From assembly GCF_002803095.1 (NCBI RefSeq), contig NZ_PGLR01000046.1:1-45201 (forward strand): a stretch of 45,201 nucleotides of DNA, given 5' to 3'. This document shows positions 7,064-14,883 of this stretch, one piece after another. Below the pieces are notes generated by a model that was not told the origin of the DNA, did not search any database, and saw nothing but the letters and a program-made list of their open reading frames with translations. The stretch comes from Pseudomonas sp. ZH-FAD. GTDB taxonomy: Bacteria; Pseudomonadota; Gammaproteobacteria; Pseudomonadales; Pseudomonadaceae. The translations under genes were made by a program, and so were the position numbers. Within the stretch, counting starts at the first letter, position 1; every line of letters begins with the position of its first letter.

Positions 7064-10057
7064 ATGCCGGTCGGTTTTCTGACTCAAGAGCAACGCGACG
7101 GTTTTGGCCGCTATGTTGATTCGCCCAGCCGTGAAGAGCTGGAACGTTACTTCCACCTGAGCGATGAAGACCGTGAAGCCATCCAGGTGCTGCGGGGTAA
7201 CCATAACCGTCTGGGTTATGCCGTTCTGCTGACCACCGTCCGCTTCGTTGGCGTTCTGCCGGACAAGCCCGCCGCCGTGCCGGTGGAAGTCCTGCAGGTG
7301 CTTTGCCGACAACTGGCGATTCCAGACCCCGACTGCCTCCAGCGCTATAGCGATCATCGCCGCTGGATACATGCCACCGATATTCAGAACCGCTTTGGCT
7401 ATCGTCATTTCACCGATCCGGGCATCGGCTTTCGCTTGAGCCGCTGGCTGTATGCCCTCTGCTGGACGGGCACCGACCGGCCGGGAGTGCTGTTTGAGCG
7501 AGCCACCTCGTGGCTGTTCACACAGAAAGTCCTCCTGCCTGGTGTGTCTCAACTAGAGCGCTTTATCGCCCAGTTGCGCAGTCGGGTCGAAGAACGCCTC
7601 TGGTTTACGCTGGGCCGCAGCGTGACTGAGGAACAGCGATTGCAACTGCAAGACTTGCTGACGGTGGCCGAAGGCAACCGCAGCTCCCGGCTGGATCAAT
7701 TGCGCTCCGGCCCGGTCATGGTCAGTGGCCCCGCGTTGATTCGGGCACTGCGCCGGCTCGATGACGTGCGCGGCATCGGCATCACCTTGCCGGCGGCGGC
7801 GCACATCCCTCCCAGCCGTATCGCCGCCCTGGCCCGCTTCGCCAACACGGCCAAGGTCACCGCGATTAATCGGCTGCCGGCGTCGCGGCGGATGGCGACA
7901 CTGGTGGCCTTCGCACTCTGCCTGGAGGCGACTGCGCACGACGACGCACTGGAAGTCCTGGAGGCCTTGCTGCGCGACCTGTTCAGCAACGCGGAGAAGG
8001 CCGACAAGAAAGCCCGCATGCGCAGCCTGAAAGACCTGGATCGGTCGGCCGCGACGCTCGCCGCCGCGTGCAAGGTCGTGCTGGACAGCTCGATCAGCGA
8101 TGACAACGTGCGCGCCCGGCTGTTCAACGACCTGCCGAGGACCACCCTGGAAAAGGCCCTGGAAGAGGTCAACGCGCTGATCCGCCCGGTAGATGACGTC
8201 TATTTTCTTGCATTGGAAGCGCGCTACCGCAGCGTGCGCCGCTTCCTGCCCGACCTGCTCAAGCACATCCGCTTCGGCTTCAGCCCGGCCGGCAAGGGCG
8301 TGGCGGCTAGTCTGGAGTGGCTGCAACTGAACCTGCCGCGCCGGAAGCCAGAGGATGACGCGCCGCAGGAGATCGTGGCCAAGGCTTGGCAGAAGCACAT
8401 CACCCGCGAAGATGGCTCCCTCGACATGGGTGCCTATGTGTTCTGCACGCTCGATGCGCTGCGCACGGCCCTGCGCCGCCGCGATGTCTTCGTCTCGCCC
8501 AGTTGGCGCTATGCCGACCCGCGCCTTGGCCTGCTCGACGGTGCCGAATGGCTGGCGGCGCGACCGATCATCTGCCGGTCACTGGGCCTGACCATCGACG
8601 CCAAAACCACCCTGGACGCCTTGTCCGTCGAGCTGGATGCAACCTGGCTGGCAGTAGCCGCGCGCCTGCCCGACAACCCGGCGATTCAACTGAGCGAGAA
8701 CACCGAGGGCAAGACCGAACTGTCGCTCGGGGCGCTGGACAAGCTGGACGAGCCCTGCTCGTTGCTGCAACTGCGGGCGGCCGTGTCTGACCTGATGCCG
8801 CGTGTCGATCTGCCGGAAATCCTCTTGGAAATCGCCGCCCGCACTGGCTTTTCCGAGGCCTTCACCCATGTCTCCGAACGCAATGCACGCGCCGACAACC
8901 TGGTCACCAGCCTCTGCGCGGTGCTGTTGGGCGGGGCCTGCAACACCGGCCTGGAGCCCTTGATCCGCACCGACAACCCGGCGCTGCGCCGTGACCGGCT
9001 GTCCTGGGTCAGCCAGAATTATATCCGCGACGACACCCTGTCAGCGGCTAACGCCATCCTGGTCGGAGCGCAAAGCCAACTGGAACTGGCCCAAGTCTGG
9101 GGTGGCGGCGAGGTCGCCTCCGCCGATGGCATGCGCTTCGTCGTACCGGTGCGCACCGTGCATGCCGGCCCCAATCCGAAGTATTTCGGCACCGGCCGGG
9201 GTGTCACCTGGTACAACCTGATTTCCGACCAATTCTCCGGCCTCAACGCCATCACCGTGCCCGGCACGCTGCGCGACAGCCTGGTGTTGCTGGCGGTCGT
9301 GCTGGAACAGCAGACCGAGTTGCAGCCGACGCAAATCATGACCGACACCGGGGCCTACAGCGATGTGGTGTTCGGGCTCTTCCGCCTACTTGGCTACCAC
9401 TTCAGTCCGCGGCTGGCCGATGTCGGCGGTACCCGCTTCTGGCGCACGCGCCCGGACGCGGACTACGGCAAGCTCAACGGGCTGGCCCGCCAGTCGGTCA
9501 AACTCGACCTGATCGCCGAGCACTGGGACGACCTGCTGCGCCTGGCCGGCTCGCTCAAACTCGGCCGGGTGCCGGCGACTGGCATCATGCGCACGCTGCA
9601 AACGGGAGATAGACCCACCCGGCTGGCCCAGGCGCTGGCCGAATTCGGGCGGATCGAAAAGACTCTGCACACGTTGACCTATATCGACGACGAGTCCAAG
9701 CGCCGCGCCACCCTGACCCAGTTGAACCGAGGCGAAGGCCGGCACAGCCTGGCCCGCGCCGTGTTCCACGGCAAACGCGGCGAGCTCCGCCAGCGCTACC
9801 GCGAAGGCCAGGAAGACCAGCTCGGTGCTCTGGGCCTGGTGGTGAACATCATCGTGCTGTGGAACACCCTCTACATGACGGCGGCCGTGGAACGGCTCAA
9901 GCAGCACGGCTATCCAGTGCTGGAAGAGGATTTGGCCCGGCTATCGCCGCTGATCTACGAGCACATCAACATGCTCGGGCGGTATTCCTTTGCGGTACCG
10001 GAAGAAGTTGCGCGCGGCGAGCTGCGGCCACTGCGTAATCCAGACGACGACCTGTGA
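7064..10057 (+). CDS. tnpA: Tn3-family transposase TnpA
   Basis: The 997-residue protein has the usual length. It starts FLTQEQRDGFGRY, the N-terminal repeat-binding region (DUF4158-like), and ends with the DDE domain: Asp688 in ADGMRFVVPV, Asp761 in MTDTGAYSD, and Glu914 or 917 in REGQEDQLGALGLV. It binds the 39-bp ends and carries out replicative transposition, leaving cointegrates that the resolvase must separate. No frameshift or stop is present, so the protein looks functional even though tnpR is broken. It starts four bases after the toxin gene. Confidence 0.97.
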   Translation: MPVGFLTQEQRDGFGRYVDSPSREELERYFHLSDEDREAIQVLRGNHNRLGYAVLLTTVRFVGVLPDKPAAVPVEVLQVLCRQLAIPDPDCLQRYSDHRRWIHATDIQNRFGYRHFTDPGIGFRLSRWLYALCWTGTDRPGVLFERATSWLFTQKVLLPGVSQLERFIAQLRSRVEERLWFTLGRSVTEEQRLQLQDLLTVAEGNRSSRLDQLRSGPVMVSGPALIRALRRLDDVRGIGITLPAAAHIPPSRIAALARFANTAKVTAINRLPASRRMATLVAFALCLEATAHDDALEVLEALLRDLFSNAEKADKKARMRSLKDLDRSAATLAAACKVVLDSSISDDNVRARLFNDLPRTTLEKALEEVNALIRPVDDVYFLALEARYRSVRRFLPDLLKHIRFGFSPAGKGVAASLEWLQLNLPRRKPEDDAPQEIVAKAWQKHITREDGSLDMGAYVFCTLDALRTALRRRDVFVSPSWRYADPRLGLLDGAEWLAARPIICRSLGLTIDAKTTLDALSVELDATWLAVAARLPDNPAIQLSENTEGKTELSLGALDKLDEPCSLLQLRAAVSDLMPRVDLPEILLEIAARTGFSEAFTHVSERNARADNLVTSLCAVLLGGACNTGLEPLIRTDNPALRRDRLSWVSQNYIRDDTLSAANAILVGAQSQLELAQVWGGGEVASADGMRFVVPVRTVHAGPNPKYFGTGRGVTWYNLISDQFSGLNAITVPGTLRDSLVLLAVVLEQQTELQPTQIMTDTGAYSDVVFGLFRLLGYHFSPRLADVGGTRFWRTRPDADYGKLNGLARQSVKLDLIAEHWDDLLRLAGSLKLGRVPATGIMRTLQTGDRPTRLAQALAEFGRIEKTLHTLTYIDDESKRRATLTQLNRGEGRHSLARAVFHGKRGELRQRYREGQEDQLGALGLVVNIIVLWNTLYMTAAVERLKQHGYPVLEEDLARLSPLIYEHINMLGRYSFAVPEEVARGELRPLRNPDDDL

Positions 10058-10069
10058 TCCCCCTAAACG

Positions 10070-10282
10070 CTATGAGCAACACCCAAGCTGCTGCTGGATC
10101 GGCGGGCACTTCACCGAGCCGAACGAACAGAAAACGCAGCAATCCCCTGGGTTGGGGCGCAGCAGCGCCTTGCAGTTGCTGCACTCGTAATAGAACTGGC
10201 AGGCGTCCGTGGGCATGGTTTCCGGCTTGGCGAAGCCGCAGCGCGGGCAAGTCAGCACGGACTCAAGGACAATGGCGCTCAT
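10070..10282 (-). CDS. GDCCVxC-motif small cysteine-rich protein
   Basis: The 70-residue protein has CPRC (12-15), CSNC (34-37) and the signature GDCCVFC (47-52), with further cysteines at 59 and at the C-terminal CCS. Proteins with this GDCCVxC signature, some with selenocysteine, are often encoded next to mercury genes. Ten cysteines in 70 residues suggest metal binding or thiol redox work in the cytoplasm, since there is no signal peptide. GAGGT precedes the ATG. It is the last gene of the merT-merP transcript, 7 bases after merP. Confidence 0.8.
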   Translation of the reverse strand: MSAIVLESVLTCPRCGFAKPETMPTDACQFYYECSNCKALLRPNPGDCCVFCSFGSVKCPPIQQQLGCCS

Positions 10283-10289
10283 CGTGACC

Positions 10290-10565
10290 TCACTTCTGCA
10301 CTGTGGAGGGGTATCCCGCGTTCGCGGTCGCCTCAGTCAGTGCCTCGGGCTGGGCCTTATCGGGATCGTAGGTGACGGTCGCCGTCTTCTGGTCGAAATT
10401 GACCTGGACGTCACTCACGCCGGACACCTTCTCCAGCGACTTCTTGACCGTGATCGGACAGAGTCCGCACGTCATGTTCTGCACGTCGAGCGTGACGGTT
10501 TTCGGGGGAGCCGCCAGCGCCACGAAGGGCAAGGCGAAAAGCACGGCGATCAGCAGTTTGCGCAT
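10290..10565 (-). CDS. merP: Periplasmic mercury-binding protein MerP
   Basis: The 91-residue protein has a signal peptide (MRKLLIAVLFALPFVALA) and one heavy-metal-associated domain with MTCGLC, cysteines 33 and 36. MerP takes up Hg(II) in the periplasm and hands it to MerT. GGAG lies 7 bases before the ATG, and merT ends 12 bases upstream. The usual next step, cytoplasmic reduction by MerA, has no gene in this element. Confidence 0.93.
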   Translation of the reverse strand: MRKLLIAVLFALPFVALAAPPKTVTLDVQNMTCGLCPITVKKSLEKVSGVSDVQVNFDQKTATVTYDPDKAQPEALTEATANAGYPSTVQK

Positions 10566-10577
10566 GGTTAATCTCCT

Positions 10578-10928
10578 TCAGTAGAACAGCGGGGCGAGCC
10601 ACGGCACGGCCAATAGGCCGAGCAGCAGCACGCTGACGATCCAGAACACGAGTCGCTGTCGCACGAGCGTGCGCGGATCGGCGCAGGGTGTACCTGGCGT
10701 ACAAACCTGTGGCACCAGGTAGAGCTTGCGGAATGCCAATCCCAGGAACAGTAGAGTCAACCCGATGAAGAGGGGGCGTAGTGGCTCCATCATGGTCAGA
10801 GCGCCCACCCACGTACCGCCGACACCGAGTGCCAACAGCACCAGTGGCCCGACACAGCACACCGACGCACCGATGGCGGTCAGCGAACTCGCGACCAGCG
10901 AGCCTTTCCCGGTGAGTTGCATCCCCAT
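10578..10928 (-). CDS. merT: Mercuric transport protein MerT
   Basis: The 116-residue inner-membrane protein has three hydrophobic segments. Cys24-Cys25 (SVCCVGP) lie in the first, and Cys76 and Cys82 (QVCTPGTPC) in the loop before the third, matching the mercury relay of MerT. Three in-frame ATGs (10934, 10928, 10922) lie after AGGAG; 10928 has the best spacing of 6 bases. It is the first gene of the MerR-controlled transcript and would bring Hg(II) into the cytoplasm. Confidence 0.93.
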   Translation of the reverse strand: MGMQLTGKGSLVASSLTAIGASVCCVGPLVLLALGVGGTWVGALTMMEPLRPLFIGLTLLFLGLAFRKLYLVPQVCTPGTPCADPRTLVRQRLVFWIVSVLLLGLLAVPWLAPLFY

Positions 10929-10954
10929 TCCCATCTCCTGAGCCTGATTGCCTA

Positions 10955-10992
10955 GGTGCTATTCTAAACTCCGTACCAAAGTACGGAATCAA
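10955..10992 (-). promoter_or_regulatory. Divergent mer operator and merT promoter
   Basis: The dyad CCGTAC-4-GTACGG (10971-10986) is the MerR half-site pair. On the minus strand it lies between TTGATT (-35) and TTAGAA/TAGAAT (-10) with a 19-20 base spacer. This over-long spacing is what MerR corrects by twisting DNA when Hg(II) binds. The merR start lies 17 bases to the right, so MerR also represses itself. Confidence 0.85.
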
Positions 10993-11002
10993 GGAGAAAG
11001 TG

Positions 11003-11401
11003 ATGGCCACAGAGCTGACCATTGGCAAGCTGGCAGACGCCGCCGGGGTGAACGTCGAGACGATCCGCTACTACCAGCGACGCGGGCTGCTGGATGAACC
11101 AGCCAAACCCTTGGGTGGCCATCGGCGCTATCCGGTGGACATGGTGAAGCGACTGCGTTTCATCAAGCGGGCTCAGGCGCTGGGTTTCACGCTCTCGGAA
11201 GTCGGTGGACTGCTGACGCTGGATGAGTCGTGCGCCTGTGCCGAAACGCGAGCACGGGCTGCACGCAAGCTCGCGTTGATCGAGCAGAAGATGGCCGACT
11301 TGGTCGTCATGCAGCAACTGTTAGGCGAACTGGTGCAGCAATGTGATGCGGGAGACGGCGGAACGATCTGCCCGATCATCGAGGCACTGATCAGAGAGTA
11401 A
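11003..11401 (+). CDS. merR: Mercury-responsive regulator MerR
   Basis: The 132-residue protein has the MerR winged HTH (LTIGKLADAAGVNVETIRYYQRRGLL), a long dimer helix, and the three mercury ligands Cys79, Cys114 and Cys123. Their spacing equals that of Tn501 MerR (82, 117, 126). AAGGAG is 6 bases before the ATG at 11003; a GTG just before it is not needed. It is transcribed away from merT over a shared operator. The ligands indicate true Hg(II) sensing, although the reductase gene is missing. Confidence 0.93.
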   Translation: MATELTIGKLADAAGVNVETIRYYQRRGLLDEPAKPLGGHRRYPVDMVKRLRFIKRAQALGFTLSEVGGLLTLDESCACAETRARAARKLALIEQKMADLVVMQQLLGELVQQCDAGDGGTICPIIEALIRE

Positions 11402-11453
11402 TGCCTGGCGGGTGAGCTGGAGATCGGAAAGCCCCTTTACGGTGGGATTCAGA

Positions 11454-11492
11454 GCTTACGTTGGTTTTTGGTTCCATTGCTCCCCAAACCCC
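11454..11492 (-). repeat. Right terminal inverted repeat of the Tn3-family element
   Basis: These 39 bases are the exact reverse complement of 5240-5278. The second GTACT target copy follows at 11493-11497. Confidence 0.95.
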
Positions 11493-11521
11493 GTACTCCC
11501 TTACATCGTGCGCCACGCATA

Positions 11522-11541
11522 TACTGTCCATCCATACAGTA
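11522..11541. promoter_or_regulatory. LexA (SOS) box of the umuDC operon
   Basis: TACTGT-N8-ACAGTA is a near-ideal SOS box with the CTGT-N8-ACAG core at 11524-11539. A TATACT hexamer (11520-11525) overlaps its left edge and can serve as the -10, so bound LexA would block RNA polymerase. No good -35 is visible 16-18 bases upstream. Confidence 0.92.
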
Positions 11542-11556
11542 ATGAGGCATCCGCAC

Positions 11557-12006
11557 ATGAGCAATCTGGCGCAGCGTCTAGCGCTAAGCGATGAGCCGAT
11601 TCCACTCAGATTTTTCATCGGCGTAGCTTGCGGCTGGCCATCCCCAGCCGCCGATTACGAAGAAGCACCGCTGTCTCTCGACGAGCTGGTGAACGTCACC
11701 GCCTATTCAACCTTCCTTGTGCGAGCGCGTGGGAACTCCATGTACCCACTGATACGCGACGGTGACGTATTGGTCGTGGACAAGAGCCTGGATGCGCTGC
11801 TCGATGATGTTGTGGTGGCAGTGGTCGAGGGCGACTTCACCGTTAAGCGGCTAAGCCGGCTGGACGGTCGATACGCATTGGTTCCTGAAAACGACTCGAT
11901 GGCGCCGATCTTCATCGGCGATGACGAACAGGTCCAGATATGGGGGGTAGTAGTTTGGAATCTACACAGGCTGGAACGAGGTCGCCCGAAATTGTCGGCC
12001 TTGTAG
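11557..12006 (+). CDS. umuD: UmuD-like protein (SOS mutagenesis, self-cleaving)
   Basis: The 149-residue protein has the cleavage pair Cys25-Gly26 in VACGWPSPAADYEE, the nucleophile Ser61 (GNSMYPLI) and the general base Lys97 (FTVKRL), all spaced as in E. coli UmuD. After DNA damage, RecA filaments induce self-cleavage, and the product joins UmuC to form polymerase V. The ATG at 11557 with GAGG 9 bases upstream is preferred over 11542, which touches the LexA box. It overlaps umuC by about 67 bases. Such plasmid copies give UV tolerance and raised mutation. Confidence 0.93.
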   Translation: MSNLAQRLALSDEPIPLRFFIGVACGWPSPAADYEEAPLSLDELVNVTAYSTFLVRARGNSMYPLIRDGDVLVVDKSLDALLDDVVVAVVEGDFTVKRLSRLDGRYALVPENDSMAPIFIGDDEQVQIWGVVVWNLHRLERGRPKLSAL

Positions 12007-13247
12007 ACGGGCACTGCTACTACGTAAGTTGCCACCGCGTGTTTGAGCCGCGCCTGGAGGGCAGGCCTGTTGTCGTCTTGTCCAATAACGACTCGGCTGT
12101 CGTCAGCCGATCTGATGAGGCCAAGGCCCTTGGCGTCAAAATGAGCCAGCCTCGTTCTGAGCTTGAGCCACTGGTTCGTCACCACGGCCTGATTCTTCGA
12201 TCCTCGAACTACACGCTTTACCAGGACATACACCAGAGGTTCATGCGGGCCATAGGCTCCATGGTGGCAGGCCTGGACCCCTACAGCGTGGACGAGGCCT
12301 TCATTTTGCTGACCGGCATGAATGGCGACCTCTCTGAGCTTGGCGCCAGAATCCAGCGCCACGTCCTAAAGGCGGTCGGCATCCCGGTTGGGGTCGGTAT
12401 TTCTCGCAACAGAACGACAGCAAAGCTAGCGAACTGGGCCAGTAAAAAGTGGAAGCGTCAGACCAAATCAGTAGTGGCTTTGACCGAGTACGAGCGACTA
12501 CGCAAGCTGATGGCCTTGGCGGAAGTTGGGGACGTTTGGGGGATTGGCAGCCGTCTAACCGAGCATCTGAATAGCTACGGCATCCACACAGCTTTACAGC
12601 TGGCCGACGCTGACGCGGCCACGATGCGCCGGCACCATGGAGTGGGTTTAGCCAGGACCATAAGGGAGTTGAACTGGGAATACTGCATAGGCCCAGACAA
12701 TGACGGCAGCCCTCGCAAGTCCATGACCTGCTCTCGGACATTCCCATCACCCACAAGCGCCTTCTCTGATCTGTCATCCAGCCTTGCATCATTTGCTGCC
12801 AACATAGGCCGAAAGTTGCGTAGAGAGGGAATCCTGGCAGCTGCGGTGAGGGTCTTCTTGCAACCCGCCCGTGCTTCGATAATGACATCACGGGTCAAAT
12901 CTGAAACAATTGAATTGTTGTCACCGACAAATGACACACGGGTACTGATTGAAGTCGCACTGATCTGTTTGCGATCAAGCTACCAAGAAGGTGTTACCTG
13001 GATACGCGCCGGCCTAATGGTCGTTGAGGCAATCCCGGAGCAGCACTACACACCGGACTTGTTCGCCCCCCGAGCGCGCCCACGCAGCAGGGAGCTGATG
13101 AAAGCAATGGACCTGATCAATCGTTCCTCTGGAGAGGGTACGATCCGATTCGGTGCGGAACGCCGTAATCTCGCACAGATGATTCGTCGTCAATACTTGT
13201 CTAACCGTTTCACAACCTCATGGACTGAGCTTCCAGAAGCTACTTAG
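11940..13247 (+). CDS. umuC: UmuC-like Y-family DNA polymerase
   Basis: The 435-residue protein has the Y-family palm motifs: GLVDGHCYYVSC with Asp23, VVVLSNNDSAVVSRS, and YSVDEAF with Asp118-Glu119. The helix-hairpin region (VGDVWGIGSRLTEHLNSYGIHT) and the little-finger domain follow. It is the catalytic subunit of polymerase V and copies past damaged bases. The first-motif asparagine/phenylalanine usual in UmuC is replaced by GHCYY. The ATG at 11940 lies inside umuD; a TTG at 11955 is an alternative. The 50-base gap to the next gene suggests one SOS operon of three genes. Confidence 0.93.
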   Translation: MGGSSLESTQAGTRSPEIVGLVDGHCYYVSCHRVFEPRLEGRPVVVLSNNDSAVVSRSDEAKALGVKMSQPRSELEPLVRHHGLILRSSNYTLYQDIHQRFMRAIGSMVAGLDPYSVDEAFILLTGMNGDLSELGARIQRHVLKAVGIPVGVGISRNRTTAKLANWASKKWKRQTKSVVALTEYERLRKLMALAEVGDVWGIGSRLTEHLNSYGIHTALQLADADAATMRRHHGVGLARTIRELNWEYCIGPDNDGSPRKSMTCSRTFPSPTSAFSDLSSSLASFAANIGRKLRREGILAAAVRVFLQPARASIMTSRVKSETIELLSPTNDTRVLIEVALICLRSSYQEGVTWIRAGLMVVEAIPEQHYTPDLFAPRARPRSRELMKAMDLINRSSGEGTIRFGAERRNLAQMIRRQYLSNRFTTSWTELPEAT

Positions 13248-13296
13248 AGGCTCTTGCAAAATTTGCGAGAACAAGGTTTCCACACAGGGAGCAGTG

Positions 13297-13719
13297 ATGG
13301 CGCGTAAAGCGAAGCCCCGTAAAGGGATGCGTTTCAACTACGCCATTGAGTCTGTGGTGGACCGGACTGTTCGTGAGCAATATCGCTTCTTAGACCACTG
13401 CCAAACCAACCGGGTCGAACTGACGATCTTTTCCACCAGCGGCGCCTCCTTCAACGGCATTGTCCATCGCTTCGACAGAGAAACGATCCTGTTCGGCGGA
13501 AGTGGGAAAAGCGCTACGCCAAGGCTCATCTACAAGAGCTTTATCGCCATGATTATCCCTCGGGAGGCCATCGGCCTTTTCGCTGAGTACAAAGGCCTGG
13601 GCACCGCACGCTGCAAGAACCGTAAGAAGCGCTTTCTAAGGGCACTGCAAGAATTGAGGGATCGACAGCAGAAGGCTGGCTGGCTTTGTCATGACGATGA
13701 CAATCCCGCGCAGGAGTGA
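13297..13719 (+). CDS. Hfq/Sm-fold-like RNA-binding protein in the SOS operon
   Basis: The 140-residue protein has a basic N-terminal tail, then a region (about 27-90) that lines up with Hfq: REQYRFLDHCQTNRVELTIF for the N-terminal helix and first strand, GASFNGIVHRFDRETILF for the bent strands 2-3, and RLIYKSFIAMIIP for the Sm2 motif (Hfq has MVYKHAISTVVP). The C-terminal tail is basic, then acidic. AGGGAG lies 5 bases before the ATG at 13297. It follows umuC by 50 bases with no terminator, so SOS co-expression is likely. Hfq binds small RNAs and mRNAs as a hexamer; whether this one does is inference. Confidence 0.65.
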   Translation: MARKAKPRKGMRFNYAIESVVDRTVREQYRFLDHCQTNRVELTIFSTSGASFNGIVHRFDRETILFGGSGKSATPRLIYKSFIAMIIPREAIGLFAEYKGLGTARCKNRKKRFLRALQELRDRQQKAGWLCHDDDNPAQE

Positions 13720-13805
13720 GAAGGAGTGATGAATAGGTCTAGGGAGGGAGGCGGCGCCGACGAAGCCTTGGTCACGCCGCGCCGCCATGTCACAAGTCGG
13801 TACGG

Positions 13806-14450
13806 CTACAGCGCATCCTGAACGTCGCTGATCACGTAATTTCGGATCAGACGCGAGGTGGCTTGCTTCATCTTCTTGTTGGGTCGGAACAGGCTGCCTT
13901 GCAGCTTCTTGAGAGCGGCAGGAGAGACGGACTGGCTTATGGGTGCAGCTTCGCCCAAAAAGACCAATTCATGGTCATAGGCCAGCCGGCGCATGAAGGT
14001 CGGGCTGATGCCGGCTGCCTTAGTAGCTTCTTCCCTGGTATGGGTTAGGGAAAGTTCGCGAAGGCTTTCGATAAACCCGTTCACCGATTCTTGATCGCGG
14101 CGACGAGCACGCTCACGCAGCTCGGGGGTGATCTTTTCAGAGTCGAGAGTCGTGACAGTCTTGCGGGTCAGTGATCGAGCTACAACTGTTGAGGTGTGGC
14201 GTCGTTCACGGGCAATGACGGCACTGGAGATACGCTTGGTCCGACTGCCCTCGGTCCCTACGAAGGTGATCCCATGGCGCTCTGCGAACAGTCGCAGATA
14301 CGGGATACTCATCCTGTGTATGCTCGCCACCTGGCGGATAGTGAACATACTGCTTTTGTCACGAATGCGCTCAGCGACCTCTAGTTCCCGAGCAAGCATT
14401 ATGTCGTCAGACACATCAATCTGTGTCCTTTCAGCTTGAGCATGCTGCAT
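13806..14450 (-). CDS. Protein with two copies of a helix-turn-helix-like unit
   Basis: From ATG 14450 the protein has 214 residues. Two segments resemble each other: about 36-66 (TIRQVASIHRMSIPYLRLF...ITFVG) and about 138-167 (TREEATKAAGISPTFMRRLA...LVFLG). Each looks like an HTH followed by the same hydrophobic strand. They are separated by a basic, Arg-rich linker, and the protein ends in a basic tail. A DNA-binding regulator is likely. GGGG precedes the start at 9 bases. It is convergent with the SOS operon. No named family is recognised. Confidence 0.6.
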   Translation of the reverse strand: MQHAQAERTQIDVSDDIMLARELEVAERIRDKSSMFTIRQVASIHRMSIPYLRLFAERHGITFVGTEGSRTKRISSAVIARERRHTSTVVARSLTRKTVTTLDSEKITPELRERARRRDQESVNGFIESLRELSLTHTREEATKAAGISPTFMRRLAYDHELVFLGEAAPISQSVSPAALKKLQGSLFRPNKKMKQATSRLIRNYVISDVQDAL

Positions 14451-14883
14451 TACCAAAATCCCCTTGGTTTCAAGAAGACATAGGCCACGGCGCTTGCGAT
14501 GCAGACTCGCTAGCGAAGTGAATCCACCTGCGTCTCTTGTGCTGTCATCTGGCTTACCCGTACCCGTAGGGCATCAAAGCAAGCCTTAATCGTTATGCTC
14601 AAAACCCAGCCCGGGTTTCGAGGTGCCACCATTTTGGCAGCACGTCGCCGGATTTACAACGCCAATTTTTGAACTGTCGGACAGCATAGCTGTCGGGCTG
14701 CGCAACCTTCTGATTTGAATGAATTTTCTTGCGAAACCTATTGCAGAGCCCCAAAAGGAAATGCACCGATCAGGAGTGGAATCCCACGTCACGGTCGTTA
14801 TGATTCGTTCCGCAAAGCAATCTGCCCGGCACTTGCCACTCGATGCAGGGCGAAATCGGACGTAACCAGAAGGAAATAGATAC
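14451..14883. other. Intergenic region upstream of the autotransporter
   Basis: About 430 bases lie between divergent genes. The visible structure is an AAACCC-5-GGGTTT hairpin (14602-14618) and a GTGCCACCATTTTGGCAGCAC imperfect dyad just after it. No frame with a ribosome site was found. Promoters for the gene at 14450 and the autotransporter must be here. Confidence 0.4.

Larger units (their letters stand above)
5240..11492. mobile_element. Complete Tn3-family transposon with TA pair and merA-less mer module
   Basis: The element is 6,253 bp with identical 39-bp terminal repeats that begin GGGGTTTGGGGAGCAATGG, and with GTACT on each side. Order: tnpR (minus, broken), antitoxin and PIN toxin (plus), tnpA (plus), GDCCVxC gene, merP and merT (minus), merR (plus). 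The intact target duplication shows it entered this site by transposition and has not recombined since. Reconstructing the empty site joins 5234 to 11493, placing the insertion about 25 bases upstream of the -10 region of umuDC. I do not assign a transposon name. Confidence 0.95.

Noticed and set aside
7553..8398. Minus-strand frame of 281 codons inside tnpA
   Set aside because: Composition artefact of the GC-rich transposase gene, without domain sense.
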